A stretch of DNA of 42,603 nt from Betaproteobacteria bacterium (GTDB taxonomy: Bacteria > Pseudomonadota > Gammaproteobacteria > Burkholderiales > SG8-39): NCBI GenBank assembly GCA_947476535.1, contig CANJRC010000024.1:1-42603 (forward strand). Reading direction: 5' to 3'. Shown here in pieces: positions 17,025 to 24,682 of the stretch. Under the pieces are notes generated by a model, which saw only the letters and a list, made by a program, of their open reading frames with translations, was not told the DNA's origin and did not search any database. Each line of letters opens with the position of its first letter. Position 1 is the first letter of the stretch. The translations under genes were made by a program, and so were the position numbers.

Positions 17025-17474
17025 ATGCGTCAACTCGACGTTAAGATACTTGACCAGCGGCTCGCCGGCCAACTTCCGGCACACGCCACGTCCGGTTCAG
17101 CGGGACTGGACCTGCGCGCGTGCATTAACGCACCGTTGGTGCTGGTACCTGGCGCAACATCATTGATTTCAACTGGTATGGCGATACACCTCGGTGATCC
17201 CGGATTGGCGGCGATGTTGCTGCCGAGGTCTGGGCTGGGGCACAAGAGCGGGATCGTGCTGGGGAACCTTGTTGGCTTGATCGATTCCGACTATCAGGGC
17301 CCTCTTATGGTATCGCTATGGAATCGCGGAGTGCAGGACTTCACGATTCAACCAATGGATCGGATTGCACAACTCGTCGTGGTCCCGGTGGTCCAGGTAC
17401 GGCTCAACGTCGTGGAGGACTTTGCGATTAGCGAGCGTGGTGCCGGTGGCTTTGGGAGTACGGGAAAGAACTGA
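17025..17474 (+). CDS. dut: Deoxyuridine 5'-triphosphate nucleotidohydrolase
   Basis: The 149-residue protein splits dUTP to dUMP and PPi, keeping uracil out of DNA. All five trimeric dUTPase motifs are present: [36 protein letters not shown] and [11 protein letters not shown]. It begins [10 protein letters not shown] as in E. coli Dut. AAGG at 17010-17013 is 11 bases from this ATG and only 2 from the in-frame ATG at 17016, so 17025 is preferred. The intergenic stretch from coaBC holds a 12-base palindrome, CTGCCATGGCAG, at 16902-16913 and no clear promoter. Confidence 0.95.
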   Translation: MRQLDVKILDQRLAGQLPAHATSGSAGLDLRACINAPLVLVPGATSLISTGMAIHLGDPGLAAMLLPRSGLGHKSGIVLGNLVGLIDSDYQGPLMVSLWNRGVQDFTIQPMDRIAQLVVVPVVQVRLNVVEDFAISERGAGGFGSTGKN

Positions 17475-17521
17475 CCTCGGGGCGCGCAGCCCCGCTGATA
17501 ACTTCATTCCTGCCACGCGAG

Positions 17522-17545
17522 AAAGGCACACCAGGGTGTGCCTTT
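17522..17545. terminator. Probable bidirectional terminator between dut and the sulfide dehydrogenase gene
   Basis: AAAGGCACACC and GGTGTGCCTTT form a nearly perfect inverted repeat around a short loop between convergent genes. The U-runs are short on both sides, so termination may be partial. It ends only two bases before the last codon of the leftward gene. Confidence 0.6.
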
Positions 17546-17546
17546 C

Positions 17547-18848
17547 CTAGGAGAGCATGTCGCTCCAGATGTTTCGCGCCCACGCGGCGGCGTAAAAGCC
17601 CTCCAGTTCACTGCGTTGCGTAGAAACACCACCAGAGCCCGGTACGGTGACAAACGTTTTCTGTGCTGCATCGTACTGATGCACGGACGATACGTGGATT
17701 ACTTCCTTGTCAGATACAAAACTGTAGCAAGTATTTGCCACCATGGGTGCCGCACTGGGCTGGCGGCCATTCATCAATTCGACAACTGCTGCTGCGGCCA
17801 GCTTGCCGTGCTGATTCGCCATATGACCTGACTTTGGCATCGCCGGGGCAGCGAGTGTGGCGTCGCCAAGCACGTGAATTCCCTTGCGCACGGTCGACTC
17901 CATGCTCAGCCAGTCGACGCCACACCAGCGGTTGTTTGTGGTGATCAATCCCGTCGTGCGCGCAATATCGCCAGCGCGCATCGGTGGCAGAACATTCAGA
18001 ACATCGGCCTTGATGGTGTCGAAATCAGTGCGCACTGTAGAGGCGCGCGAGTCGACGCCTTTGACTTCGCTGTTGTTTCGGTATTCAACGATCCCGCCGT
18101 ATAGGTCGCGCCATGCCGCCTTGAACAACGGACCTTTCGAGGTCACGTCCTCGTTGGCATCAAGTATTAGAACCTTCGATCGTGGCTTGGCTTGCTTGAA
18201 GTAGAACGCTACTTGCGAGGCGCGCTCATATGGCCCCGGTGGGCAACGATAAGGCGCGCGCGGTATGGACAGCACATAGGTTCCGCCGTCAGGCATTGCC
18301 TCGAGCTGCCTGCGCAACGCGACGGTATCCGGGCCCGCCTTCCAGGCATGAAGCACGGTTTTCTGCGCCTCGGCGGTCAAGCCCTCGACTTGATCGAACA
18401 TGAAGTCCACGCCAGGTGAGACGATCAGCCGGTCGTAGCCCATGTCGGCAAACTTCGTCCGGAATTTCACCAGATTCTTGTCCGCATCGATGGCCGTTAC
18501 CTCATCGTTGAGAACCTGAATCCCATGTTCACGCAGGCCTTGATAACCGCGTGTAAGCTCGCCTATGCTCCGAGTGCCGCCTAGGACGAGATTCGAAATG
18601 GGGCACGATACGAATTCGTTATTGCGCTCTACTAGGAACACTTCGATTGTTCCGCCTGACCACATGCGTAGGTATTTTGCCGCAGTGGCCCCGCCAAAAC
18701 CGCCTCCAATTACAATGACGCGCCCGATCGGGCGCGGTGGCTGCGCCGGCGTTGTCGCACAGCCTGTCGTAGCCAGTCCGCCTAGACTGGCACTGATTGC
18801 ACTGGCGGCGGAAGCCTGGAGAAACCGACGACGTTGTTGGTTTTTCAT
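17547..18848 (-). CDS. fccB: Flavocytochrome c sulfide dehydrogenase-like flavoprotein subunit
   Basis: The 433-residue protein has a Tat signal (QQRRRFLQ at 4-11), a Rossmann FAD motif VIVIGGGFGG at 44-53 and the C-terminal FCSD flavin-binding domain. C82 in SCPISN corresponds in context to the cysteine that holds FAD covalently in Allochromatium FccB, and C202 (RCPPGPYER) and C373 (NTCYS) to the redox disulfide. The role would be periplasmic oxidation of sulfide to polysulfide or sulfur, with electrons passing to the cytochrome encoded just upstream. C30 sits in a lipobox-like TTGC of uncertain meaning. Related SoxF proteins are an alternative; no sox genes are visible. Confidence 0.85.
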   Translation of the reverse strand: MKNQQRRRFLQASAASAISASLGGLATTGCATTPAQPPRPIGRVIVIGGGFGGATAAKYLRMWSGGTIEVFLVERNNEFVSCPISNLVLGGTRSIGELTRGYQGLREHGIQVLNDEVTAIDADKNLVKFRTKFADMGYDRLIVSPGVDFMFDQVEGLTAEAQKTVLHAWKAGPDTVALRRQLEAMPDGGTYVLSIPRAPYRCPPGPYERASQVAFYFKQAKPRSKVLILDANEDVTSKGPLFKAAWRDLYGGIVEYRNNSEVKGVDSRASTVRTDFDTIKADVLNVLPPMRAGDIARTTGLITTNNRWCGVDWLSMESTVRKGIHVLGDATLAAPAMPKSGHMANQHGKLAAAAVVELMNGRQPSAAPMVANTCYSFVSDKEVIHVSSVHQYDAAQKTFVTVPGSGGVSTQRSELEGFYAAAWARNIWSDMLS

Positions 18849-18857
18849 GGTGCGCCC

Positions 18858-19172
18858 CTATTTGCTCTTCTGTGTTGAAAGGTAGGCCGCAATCAGCGCT
18901 ATCTGCTCGTCCGAATATCCCTTGGATAGCTGATGCATGATGGTCGCCGGTCTCTTTCCTTCTCGAAATTCTGTCAGCGCCTTGATCAGTGACTCCCGCG
19001 ACTGGCCAGCAAGCGCTGCAGTTCCACCCACACTCATGCCGTTGGTTCCGTGGCAATTCGCGCAATTGGCAGCCATATTGCGCCCGAGGTTCGGATCAGC
19101 AATCTGTCCCCAAGCGGGTGTCGAGGTCGTGGCGATGGCCAAGCAGGCAAGCAGGTAAAACTTTGCGTTCAT
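18858..19172 (-). CDS. Class I c-type cytochrome, partner of the FccB-like protein
   Basis: The 104-residue protein has a Sec signal peptide (to about residue 22, PAWGQ) and one haem site, C37-A-N-C40-H41, with M79 as the likely sixth ligand. It is encoded nine bases upstream of the FccB-like gene on the same strand, so it is probably the electron-accepting subunit (FccA- or SoxE-like). It has one haem, where the Allochromatium subunit has two. AAGGAG lies about 7 bases before the ATG. The encoded protein is periplasmic. Confidence 0.88.
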   Translation of the reverse strand: MNAKFYLLACLAIATTSTPAWGQIADPNLGRNMAANCANCHGTNGMSVGGTAALAGQSRESLIKALTEFREGKRPATIMHQLSKGYSDEQIALIAAYLSTQKSK

Positions 19173-19310
19173 CGATTGTCTCCTTGGGGGCGCCAACAGG
19201 ATAAGAATTCATTCTGTATCGACGATGTTTCGCGAGTTTCGTTCGAGCCAGAGATGAATGTCAAGTCGGAGTGACGGAAAATTCTCAGCGACGTAGGGCG
19301 AGCAGGCGCA

Positions 19311-19344
19311 AAAAAAACCGCCCAGGAACGTCAGGACGGTTTTC
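19311..19344 (-). terminator. Rho-independent terminator of clpA
   Basis: On the minus strand AAAACCGTCC and GGGCGGTTTT form a ten-pair stem with one G-U pair, followed by a run of eight U. It lies 21 bases beyond the clpA stop. Confidence 0.8.
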
Positions 19345-19364
19345 AGGTTTTTACGAAGTGGGCG

Positions 19365-21638
19365 TCACGTCTCGGGAGCAGCCTCAATGATCTTTTCATC
19401 CTCGAATTTCAGCGCCACCTTCCCATTGGTGTCAACATCCACGCTCACTTTCCCGCCATTGGACAGCCGACCAAAGAGCAACTCATCGGCCAATGCGCGC
19501 CGAATCGTGTCCTGTATGAGGCGGGACATGGGGCGCGCGCCCATCTGCGGGTCAAACCCGTTCTTTGCGAGATAGTCTCGCAAAGCATCCGTGAACAAGG
19601 CCTCCACCTTCTTGTCATGCAGCTGCGCCTCGAGCTGCATGAGAAATTTGTCGACCACACGCAGAATGACGTCGTGATCCAGTTGTTTGAACGATATGGT
19701 CGCATCCAGGCGATTGCGGAACTCGGGAGAAAACATTCGCTTGATTTCACCCATCTCGTCGCCCGGTTCCTTGTGCGCCGTAAATCCCATCACTGCTTTG
19801 TTAAGCGATTCGGCGCCCGCATTGGTTGTCATGACGATGATGACATTGCGGAAATCGGCTTTTCGACCGTTATTGTCGGTTAGTGTGCCATGGTCCATCA
19901 CCTGGAGCAGGATATTGAAGATGTCAGGGTGCGCTTTTTCAATTTCGTCAAGCAGTAGTACGGAATGGGGCTTCTTGGTGATGGCTTCGGTCAATTGCCC
20001 ACCCTGGTCGAACCCGACGTATCCGGGGGGGGCGCCGATCAATCTGGAAACGGCGTGCCGCTCCATATACTCGGACATGTCGAAGCGGATGAGTTCGATG
20101 CCCATGCAGTAAGCTAGCTGCCGCGCAACTTCCGTCTTTCCCACACCAGTGGGCCCGGAAAAAAGGAACGAGCCAATCGGCTTTTGGGGGTTGCCCAAGC
20201 CCGAGCGCGATGTACGAATTGCAGCGACTAACGCTTCGATGGCTTTGTCTTGGCCGAACACCACTGCCTTAAGGTCGCGGTCGAGATTCTTCAGCGCATT
20301 GCGATCGTTCTGAGAGACACTCGCCGGCGGAATACGGGCAATCTTGGCGATGATTTCTTCTATTTCAACTTTCCCGATAAGTTTCTTCTGGCGTGACTTC
20401 GGAAGGATCTTTTGTGCCGCGCCAGCCTCGTCGATGACGTCTATTGCCTTGTCGGGCAGGTGGCGATCATTGATGTATCGGGCCGACAATTCTGCCGCAC
20501 TGGTGAGCGCGTTTGCGCTGTACTTGACCCCATGGTGCAACTCGAAGCGCGATTTCAATCCACGCAGAATCTGTACGGTTTCTTCGACAGAAGGTTCCGG
20601 GACGTCAATTTTCTGGAACCGACGCGACAGCGCGTGGTCTTTTTCAAACACGCCGCGATACTCGATATAGGTCGTGGCTCCTATGCACTTGACCGCGCCC
20701 GAGGAAAGGGCAGGCTTCAGCAGGTTGGACGCATCGAGTGTGCCCCCCGATGCGGCGCCTGCACCGATCAGCGTATGGATCTCGTCGATGAACAGGATGG
20801 CACTGGGGTTATCCACCAATTGCTTGAGGACGGCCTTGAGTCGTTGTTCAAAATCCCCGCGGTATTTCGTTCCAGCGAGCAAGGCACCCATATCTAATGC
20901 ATAGACTTGGGAGTTGGCCAGTATTTCCGGGACCTGTCCTTCGACGATTTTTCGCGCCAGACCTTCGGCAATCGCGGTCTTGCCTACGCCTGCTTCGCCA
21001 ACCAGAAGGGGATTGTTCTTGCGCCGGCGACAAAGTGTCTGAATCACACGCTCAAGTTCCCGGTCGCGGCCTATCAGGGGGTCGATCTTCCCGAGTACGG
21101 CCTGTGCGTTGAGGTTCTGAGTGTATGCCTCAAGCGCGCCGCCTGCTTGCTGCTCGTCGCTGCTCGACTCGGGCTCCTGCTCTGACTTTGCATCCTTGGC
21201 CTGTCCCGACTTCGCAATCCCATGCGATATGAAATTAACTACATCGAGGCGCGTGACCCCCTGCTGGTGCAGGAAGTAGACTGCGTGGGAATCTTTTTCA
21301 CCGAAAATGGCAACCAGCACGTTCGCACCAGTGACTTCCTTCTTTCCCGACGATTGCACGTGAAGGATCGCTCGCTGGATGACGCGTTGAAATCCGAGCG
21401 TCGGCTGGGTGTCGATCTCCTCGGTTCCTGCGACGGTCGGCGTATGCGCAGTAATGAAATCGGTAAGCGCTTTGCGTAACTCCTCGACATTGGCTGAGCA
21501 TGCGCGCAGTACTTCGGCGGCAGTCGGGTTGTCGAGCAGGGCGAGCAACAAGTGTTCAACCGTGATGAACTCGTGACGTTTCTGCCTGGCTTCGACAAAA
21601 GCCATATGCAGACTGACTTCCAACTCTTGAGCGATCAC
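19365..21638 (-). CDS. clpA: ATP-dependent Clp protease ATP-binding subunit ClpA
   Basis: The 757-residue AAA+ unfoldase feeds substrates to ClpP. It has a double Clp N-domain ([11 protein letters not shown]...[14 protein letters not shown]), a first ATPase module with GEAGVGKT at about 214-221, and a second with GPTGVGKT near residue 495. The start is GTG at 21636-21638, preceded by GGAGG with four bases between; GTGA overlaps the clpS stop, so translation is coupled. The frame opens six codons earlier at an ATG inside clpS, but homology and the ribosome site favour the GTG. ClpP is not in the window. Confidence 0.96.
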   Translation of the reverse strand: MIAQELEVSLHMAFVEARQKRHEFITVEHLLLALLDNPTAAEVLRACSANVEELRKALTDFITAHTPTVAGTEEIDTQPTLGFQRVIQRAILHVQSSGKKEVTGANVLVAIFGEKDSHAVYFLHQQGVTRLDVVNFISHGIAKSGQAKDAKSEQEPESSSDEQQAGGALEAYTQNLNAQAVLGKIDPLIGRDRELERVIQTLCRRRKNNPLLVGEAGVGKTAIAEGLARKIVEGQVPEILANSQVYALDMGALLAGTKYRGDFEQRLKAVLKQLVDNPSAILFIDEIHTLIGAGAASGGTLDASNLLKPALSSGAVKCIGATTYIEYRGVFEKDHALSRRFQKIDVPEPSVEETVQILRGLKSRFELHHGVKYSANALTSAAELSARYINDRHLPDKAIDVIDEAGAAQKILPKSRQKKLIGKVEIEEIIAKIARIPPASVSQNDRNALKNLDRDLKAVVFGQDKAIEALVAAIRTSRSGLGNPQKPIGSFLFSGPTGVGKTEVARQLAYCMGIELIRFDMSEYMERHAVSRLIGAPPGYVGFDQGGQLTEAITKKPHSVLLLDEIEKAHPDIFNILLQVMDHGTLTDNNGRKADFRNVIIVMTTNAGAESLNKAVMGFTAHKEPGDEMGEIKRMFSPEFRNRLDATISFKQLDHDVILRVVDKFLMQLEAQLHDKKVEALFTDALRDYLAKNGFDPQMGARPMSRLIQDTIRRALADELLFGRLSNGGKVSVDVDTNGKVALKFEDEKIIEAAPET

Positions 21639-21952
21639 GTTTCCTCCATAACGCATTGAAGCGGGTGCTGGTGCTTTCGGGAATATGACACAACCTGCTC
21701 CACTTTGGTGGTCGCAACGTCCTTAGGATACACCCCGCAGATTCCCATGCCCTCCTTATGGACTTTGAACATGATTTGCATGGCTGCTTCGTGGCTCAGC
21801 GAGAAGAATCTCTGCAAGATCAGCACAACGAACTCCATCGGAGTGTAGTCATCGTTGAGCAGAATGACCTTGAACAGCGGCGGTGGCTTGAGCTTGCTCT
21901 TTTTTACCTCAAGTACCGTACCGTCTTTTGAACGATTTGCCATACGCTCCAA
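21635..21952 (-). CDS. clpS: ATP-dependent Clp protease adaptor ClpS
   Basis: The 105-residue adaptor delivers N-degron substrates (N-terminal Leu, Phe, Tyr, Trp) to ClpA. The ligand-pocket motif [14 protein letters not shown] is intact, followed by the conserved [16 protein letters not shown]. The basic, flexible N-terminus (about 25 residues) is what enters the ClpA channel in characterised proteins. A second in-frame ATG at 21943 is possible. Order and overlap with clpA are typical, and the cold-shock gene is divergent upstream as in E. coli (cspD-clpS-clpA). Confidence 0.95.
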   Translation of the reverse strand: MERMANRSKDGTVLEVKKSKLKPPPLFKVILLNDDYTPMEFVVLILQRFFSLSHEAAMQIMFKVHKEGMGICGVYPKDVATTKVEQVVSYSRKHQHPLQCVMEET

Positions 21953-22048
21953 GCACTATTTAGAAAACCTGCATCAGTCTGCATGCCATTCAAAGCGAAC
22001 GGCGCACCAGAATTCCTCCAGCGCGCCTTCCACAATAACCTAGGCGGC

Positions 22049-22059
22049 GGGGGGGGGGG
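22049..22059 (+). repeat. Homopolymer tract of eleven G
   Basis: Eleven consecutive G lie about 100 bases upstream of the clpS start. It is the longest homopolymer I saw in the window. It is noncoding. Confidence 0.75.
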
Positions 22060-22208
22060 CACAAGAAGGCCCCGAGAGTTGAAGATGTGTCGACTCGTCC
22101 GTCTGCAACATCACCACAAATGTACTGGTTGTCCCTGACAAACACAACTTGGCAAACGGGCTTTTTATCCTCGTGGTGGACGCCCAAAAGGGCCTTATTT
22201 TCTGCATA

Positions 22209-22237
22209 TTGACTAGAGATAATAAAGCGCGTATAAG
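22209..22237 (+). promoter_or_regulatory. Sigma70 promoter of the cold-shock gene
   Basis: TTGACT (22209-22214) and TATAAG (22232-22237) are separated by the optimal 17 bases. Each hexamer matches consensus at five of six positions. The start would be near 22244, leaving a 5' leader of about 108 bases, as expected of a cold-shock mRNA. Confidence 0.75.
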
Positions 22238-22351
22238 GCTCCCTGTGTTTGTGCTCCAAGTGGTTTTCTGGTCATCGTGATGTCCTACAGCTGCATTGAA
22301 GTCCAAGCATAGTTCCGGGCTTTCCCCGGTGGTTGATTTTAGGATGGGTCT

Positions 22352-22555
22352 ATGTCAACAGGTACAGTGAAATGGTTCAATGATGCAAAGGGGTATGGTT
22401 TTATCACTCCCGACGATGGTGGTGAGGATTTATTTGCACACTTTTCCGCAATCCAAATGAGTGGTTTCAAGACGTTGAAGGAAGGCCAAAAGGTCCAGTT
22501 CGAAGTGACACAAGGACCGAAAGGCAAGCAGGCCTCGAACATACAGGCCGCATAA
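22352..22555 (+). CDS. Cold-shock domain protein (CspA family)
   Basis: The 67-residue single-domain protein begins [20 protein letters not shown], which includes RNP1 (KGYGFIT), and has RNP2 as LFAHFSAI. It binds single-stranded RNA and DNA and melts structure in mRNA. AGGA lies about 8 bases before the ATG. The strong promoter, long leader and UUCG-loop terminator form a complete single-gene unit. Its position next to clpS matches cspD of E. coli, but the sequence alone does not separate CspD from CspA behaviour. Confidence 0.96.
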   Translation: MSTGTVKWFNDAKGYGFITPDDGGEDLFAHFSAIQMSGFKTLKEGQKVQFEVTQGPKGKQASNIQAA

Positions 22556-22566
22556 CAAATTTCTTG

Positions 22567-22594
22567 AAAACGGGCGCTTCGGCGCCCGTTTTTT
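22567..22594 (+). terminator. Rho-independent terminator of the cold-shock gene
   Basis: A perfect 11-bp stem, AAAACGGGCGC (22567-22577) with its complement at 22582-22592, closes on a TTCG tetraloop and ends in T6. Confidence 0.95.
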
Positions 22595-22817
22595 ATTGCA
22601 GTTTCCTGGAGGAATGAGGGGACGATCGCTGGTGGCGACATTGCCTGCATGATCGGAGGGCGTTTTTCCGCTCATAGTTGGCTGTATTAATCTTTGGGAT
22701 GGTGGCGTGCTGGTGGCATGGCGGGCCCTGTCAACGGGAGAGCGGCCAGCCGCGTTATCAAAAGTGGCGCAGCGGAACTAATGCAGCGTTCTATTCAACA
22801 CTCCAAGAGGAAGACAA

Positions 22818-23030
22818 ATGAAAAAGATCGTTACCCTGCTGGTCGCAATCGCGTTCTCTGGTATGAGTGGCTTGGCTGCTGCCCAGGCTGCGGCTCCTGC
22901 CCCAGCCAAGGCGGCCCCTGCACCTGCTGCCGCTCCGGCCGCGCCTGCGGCTGCCGCCTCGGCAAAGGCTGATGCGCCGAAGAAGAAGGCGAAGGCCAAG
23001 CGCGCAAAGAAGGCGAAGGCAGCTAACTAG
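22818..23030 (+). CDS. Small exported Ala/Pro/Lys-rich protein
   Basis: The 70-residue product has a good signal peptide, MKKIVTLLVAIAFSGMSGLAAAQA, with cleavage likely after AQA. The mature part of about 46 residues is low complexity: an Ala/Pro run, then a polybasic tail with KKKAKAKR and KKAK, like a histone H1 tail. AGAGGAAGA lies about 8 bases before the ATG and a very strong terminator follows, so expression is likely. I do not recognise a family. A positively charged periplasmic or surface protein that binds polyanions is one guess. Confidence 0.7.
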   Translation: MKKIVTLLVAIAFSGMSGLAAAQAAAPAPAKAAPAPAAAPAAPAAAASAKADAPKKKAKAKRAKKAKAAN

Positions 23031-23043
23031 CTGAAGTAACGTG

Positions 23044-23090
23044 AAAAACGCCCTGCGGGATGCAATCCCGCAGGGCGTTTTCTTTTTTCG
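23044..23090 (+). terminator. Strong terminator after the Ala/Pro/Lys-rich gene
   Basis: A stem of about 17 pairs, AAAACGCCCTGCGGGAT with its complement, closes on GCA (loop at 23062-23064) and is followed by a T-rich run. It separates the small gene from the next one. Confidence 0.92.
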
Positions 23091-23188
23091 TGGATGGCCG
23101 TCAACCGGGCTATAAAAGAGGCGTTGTTTCCTTTCACCGGTCAGCATTCCGGGACTTGAGTTTCCCAACCGATAGAGGAGGACATTCC

Positions 23189-23278
23189 ATGAGACAGTTG
23201 CTCGCTGTTCTGACGCTTTCGATGTTTGCCGCATCCAACATGAAGGGGGCCGACGACAAGAAGGCGGAAAAGAAGTAA
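23189..23278 (+). CDS. 29-residue signal-peptide-bearing micropeptide
   Basis: A short open frame encodes a protein beginning MRQLLAVLTLSMFAAS and ending ADDKKAEKK. It is essentially a Sec signal peptide followed by a charged tail of 8-9 residues. The ribosome site AGAGGAGGA, about 6 bases before the ATG, is among the best in the window, and a perfect 12-bp terminator follows 22 bases after the stop. Both support real translation. If the signal is cut after GA, an eight-residue Lys/Asp/Glu peptide is released; if not, the protein stays in the membrane. No family is recognised. Confidence 0.6.
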   Translation: MRQLLAVLTLSMFAASNMKGADDKKAEKK

Positions 23279-23300
23279 TTCGTCTTCTGACCATCCGCAC

Positions 23301-23335
23301 CGAAGGCAGGGGCAGGCCCCTGCCTTCGCCTTTTT
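23301..23335 (+). terminator. Strong terminator after the 29-residue ORF
   Basis: CGAAGGCAGGGG (23301-23312) pairs perfectly with 23317-23328 around a CAGG loop, followed by CC and T5. Confidence 0.92.
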
Positions 23336-23350
23336 AGTGATCGGGACAGC

Positions 23351-23806
23351 ATGAACAGGTTCAACATCCGCCGATTTGCAGATCTGGCCGCCGTAATGGC
23401 AACCGTGTTTTCCACGCTCGTGCGAGGCGAACTGCCGCAAGTAAGTCTGAATGCGGGGATACATGTGGTGCGCGCGGAAGTGGCCAATACGAATGAATCG
23501 CGCACACAAGGTCTGATGTTTAGGAAGTCACTTGGAGCCAATGAAGGGATGCTTTTTGTGTTCCAGCAAGATGAGGCTTATTGCATGTGGATGAAGAACA
23601 CATTGATCCCGCTGTCGGTCGCGTTCATTGATGCAAGGGGGCAGATCGTCAGTATTCACGAAATGCTGCCGCAGACGGAGAATTCCCACTGTGCGGCATC
23701 TGCGGCGCGCTATGCCCTGGAAATGAACGCCGGATGGTATCGCGCCAAGGGAATTCAGCGCGGCATGCGCATATCAGGGATCGACAGGGCGCTAGGCCCC
23801 AAGTGA
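23351..23806 (+). CDS. DUF192 domain-containing exported protein
   Basis: The 151-residue protein has a signal-like N-terminus and a full DUF192 domain: VRAEVANTNESRTQGLMFRKSLG, GMLFVF, YCMWMKNTLIPLSVAFID and MNAGWYRAKGI. DUF192 proteins are small, usually exported, and have no settled function. It starts only 15 bases after the previous terminator's T-run, so it needs its own promoter or read-through; none is clear. The bidirectional hairpin at 23825-23848 ends it. Confidence 0.88.
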   Translation: MNRFNIRRFADLAAVMATVFSTLVRGELPQVSLNAGIHVVRAEVANTNESRTQGLMFRKSLGANEGMLFVFQQDEAYCMWMKNTLIPLSVAFIDARGQIVSIHEMLPQTENSHCAASAARYALEMNAGWYRAKGIQRGMRISGIDRALGPK

Positions 23807-23824
23807 TGTGGTTGGACCCAAAAT

Positions 23825-23848
23825 AAAAAGGCCCCGAAGGGCCTTTTT
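23825..23848. terminator. Bidirectional terminator between the DUF192 and PuuD-like genes
   Basis: AAAAAGGCCC and GGGCCTTTTT form a perfect 10-bp stem around CGAA. A/T runs on both sides allow termination in both directions between convergent genes. Confidence 0.92.
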
Positions 23849-23866
23849 ATTCTCTCCGGTCTCTGC

Positions 23867-24460
23867 TTACAGTCCGCCGTTTTGCTGCGCCACCATGCAG
23901 AACAGCATCGGAATCGAGAGGAACGTATTGAAGCGTGAGGTCAGCATGGCCATTCGCTGCGATTTCGCCTTGACATCCGGTTCCGCCGGAACCATGCCAA
24001 GCGCGCGCTGCTGGTTGGGCCAGATGATGAACCAGACATTGTAGGCCATCACCAGCGCCAACCACATGCCGATGCCGATTGCCACATGGGAACGTTGCAG
24101 GCTCAGGGCTTGCCCGATGTATCCGCTCATCCATGCGAGCAGAAGACCGGTAACGACGGTGGCTAGCGCCGCCCAGCGGAACCAGAAAAGTGCCGTCGGA
24201 GCAATGACCTTGCTGATTGCGGGCTTTTGCTCATCGGGGATCTTGGGCATAGAGGGAATCTGGACGAAATTGAAGTACCAGAGAAGACCGACCCACATGA
24301 CTCCGGACAGGACATGCAGCCAGCGTACAAAAAACAGCGACCAAGCATGGTCTACATTGATCCAGGTGCCTGAAACGGACCCGACTAACAGGATGATGAC
24401 GATCAGGAGGACGATACCAGCGGTTACGGTGCGCCCAAGAGATTGAAAAATCGCGCCCAT
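23867..24460 (-). CDS. PuuD/urate-oxidase N-terminal-type membrane protein
   Basis: The 197-residue protein has about five membrane helices. RWLHVLSGVMWVGLLWYFNFVQIP and a C-terminal AYNVWFIIWPNQQRALG match the membrane part of the PuuD (Urate_ox_N) family. Full PuuD ends in a cytochrome c domain; here no CxxCH follows. No purine catabolism gene is near, so urate oxidation is not claimed. The ATG at 24458-24460 has AAGGAGA about 8 bases upstream. It lies in the inner membrane and may bind haem, since conserved histidines sit in the helices. Confidence 0.7.
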   Translation of the reverse strand: MGAIFQSLGRTVTAGIVLLIVIILLVGSVSGTWINVDHAWSLFFVRWLHVLSGVMWVGLLWYFNFVQIPSMPKIPDEQKPAISKVIAPTALFWFRWAALATVVTGLLLAWMSGYIGQALSLQRSHVAIGIGMWLALVMAYNVWFIIWPNQQRALGMVPAEPDVKAKSQRMAMLTSRFNTFLSIPMLFCMVAQQNGGL

Positions 24461-24682
24461 GACAGAATCTCCTTCGTTATTGATTTGGCTTGCGAACTGG
24501 CCCAGGGATGTTACGCGGCGCGAGTGTAGCACAAGGGATTCCACCGTATGCCAACGGCATGGGCATTGCGTTGGGCAATGAACGCTGCGTGTTGTTTGCG
24601 CCGGGTGGTGTGGCTTGCTGGGTAGATCTCTCTCGGTGCTCGCGAACTATTTTCGACAGCAACGGGCGAGAGAAACATTTTT

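Larger units (their letters stand above)
21953..22351. other. Divergent clpS/cold-shock intergenic region
   Basis: This 399-base stretch holds the strong rightward promoter at 22209-22237, its leader of about 108 bases, and an uninterrupted G11 tract at 22049-22059. Short open frames on the minus strand (for example 21990-22259) have no recognisable family and read the G-tract as poly-proline, so they are not called. No clear clpS promoter is seen. Confidence 0.6.

Noticed and set aside
21990-22306. Two short minus-strand frames in the clpS-cold-shock gap
   Set aside because: They read the G11 tract as poly-proline, oppose the cold-shock promoter, have no good ribosome site and match no family I know.
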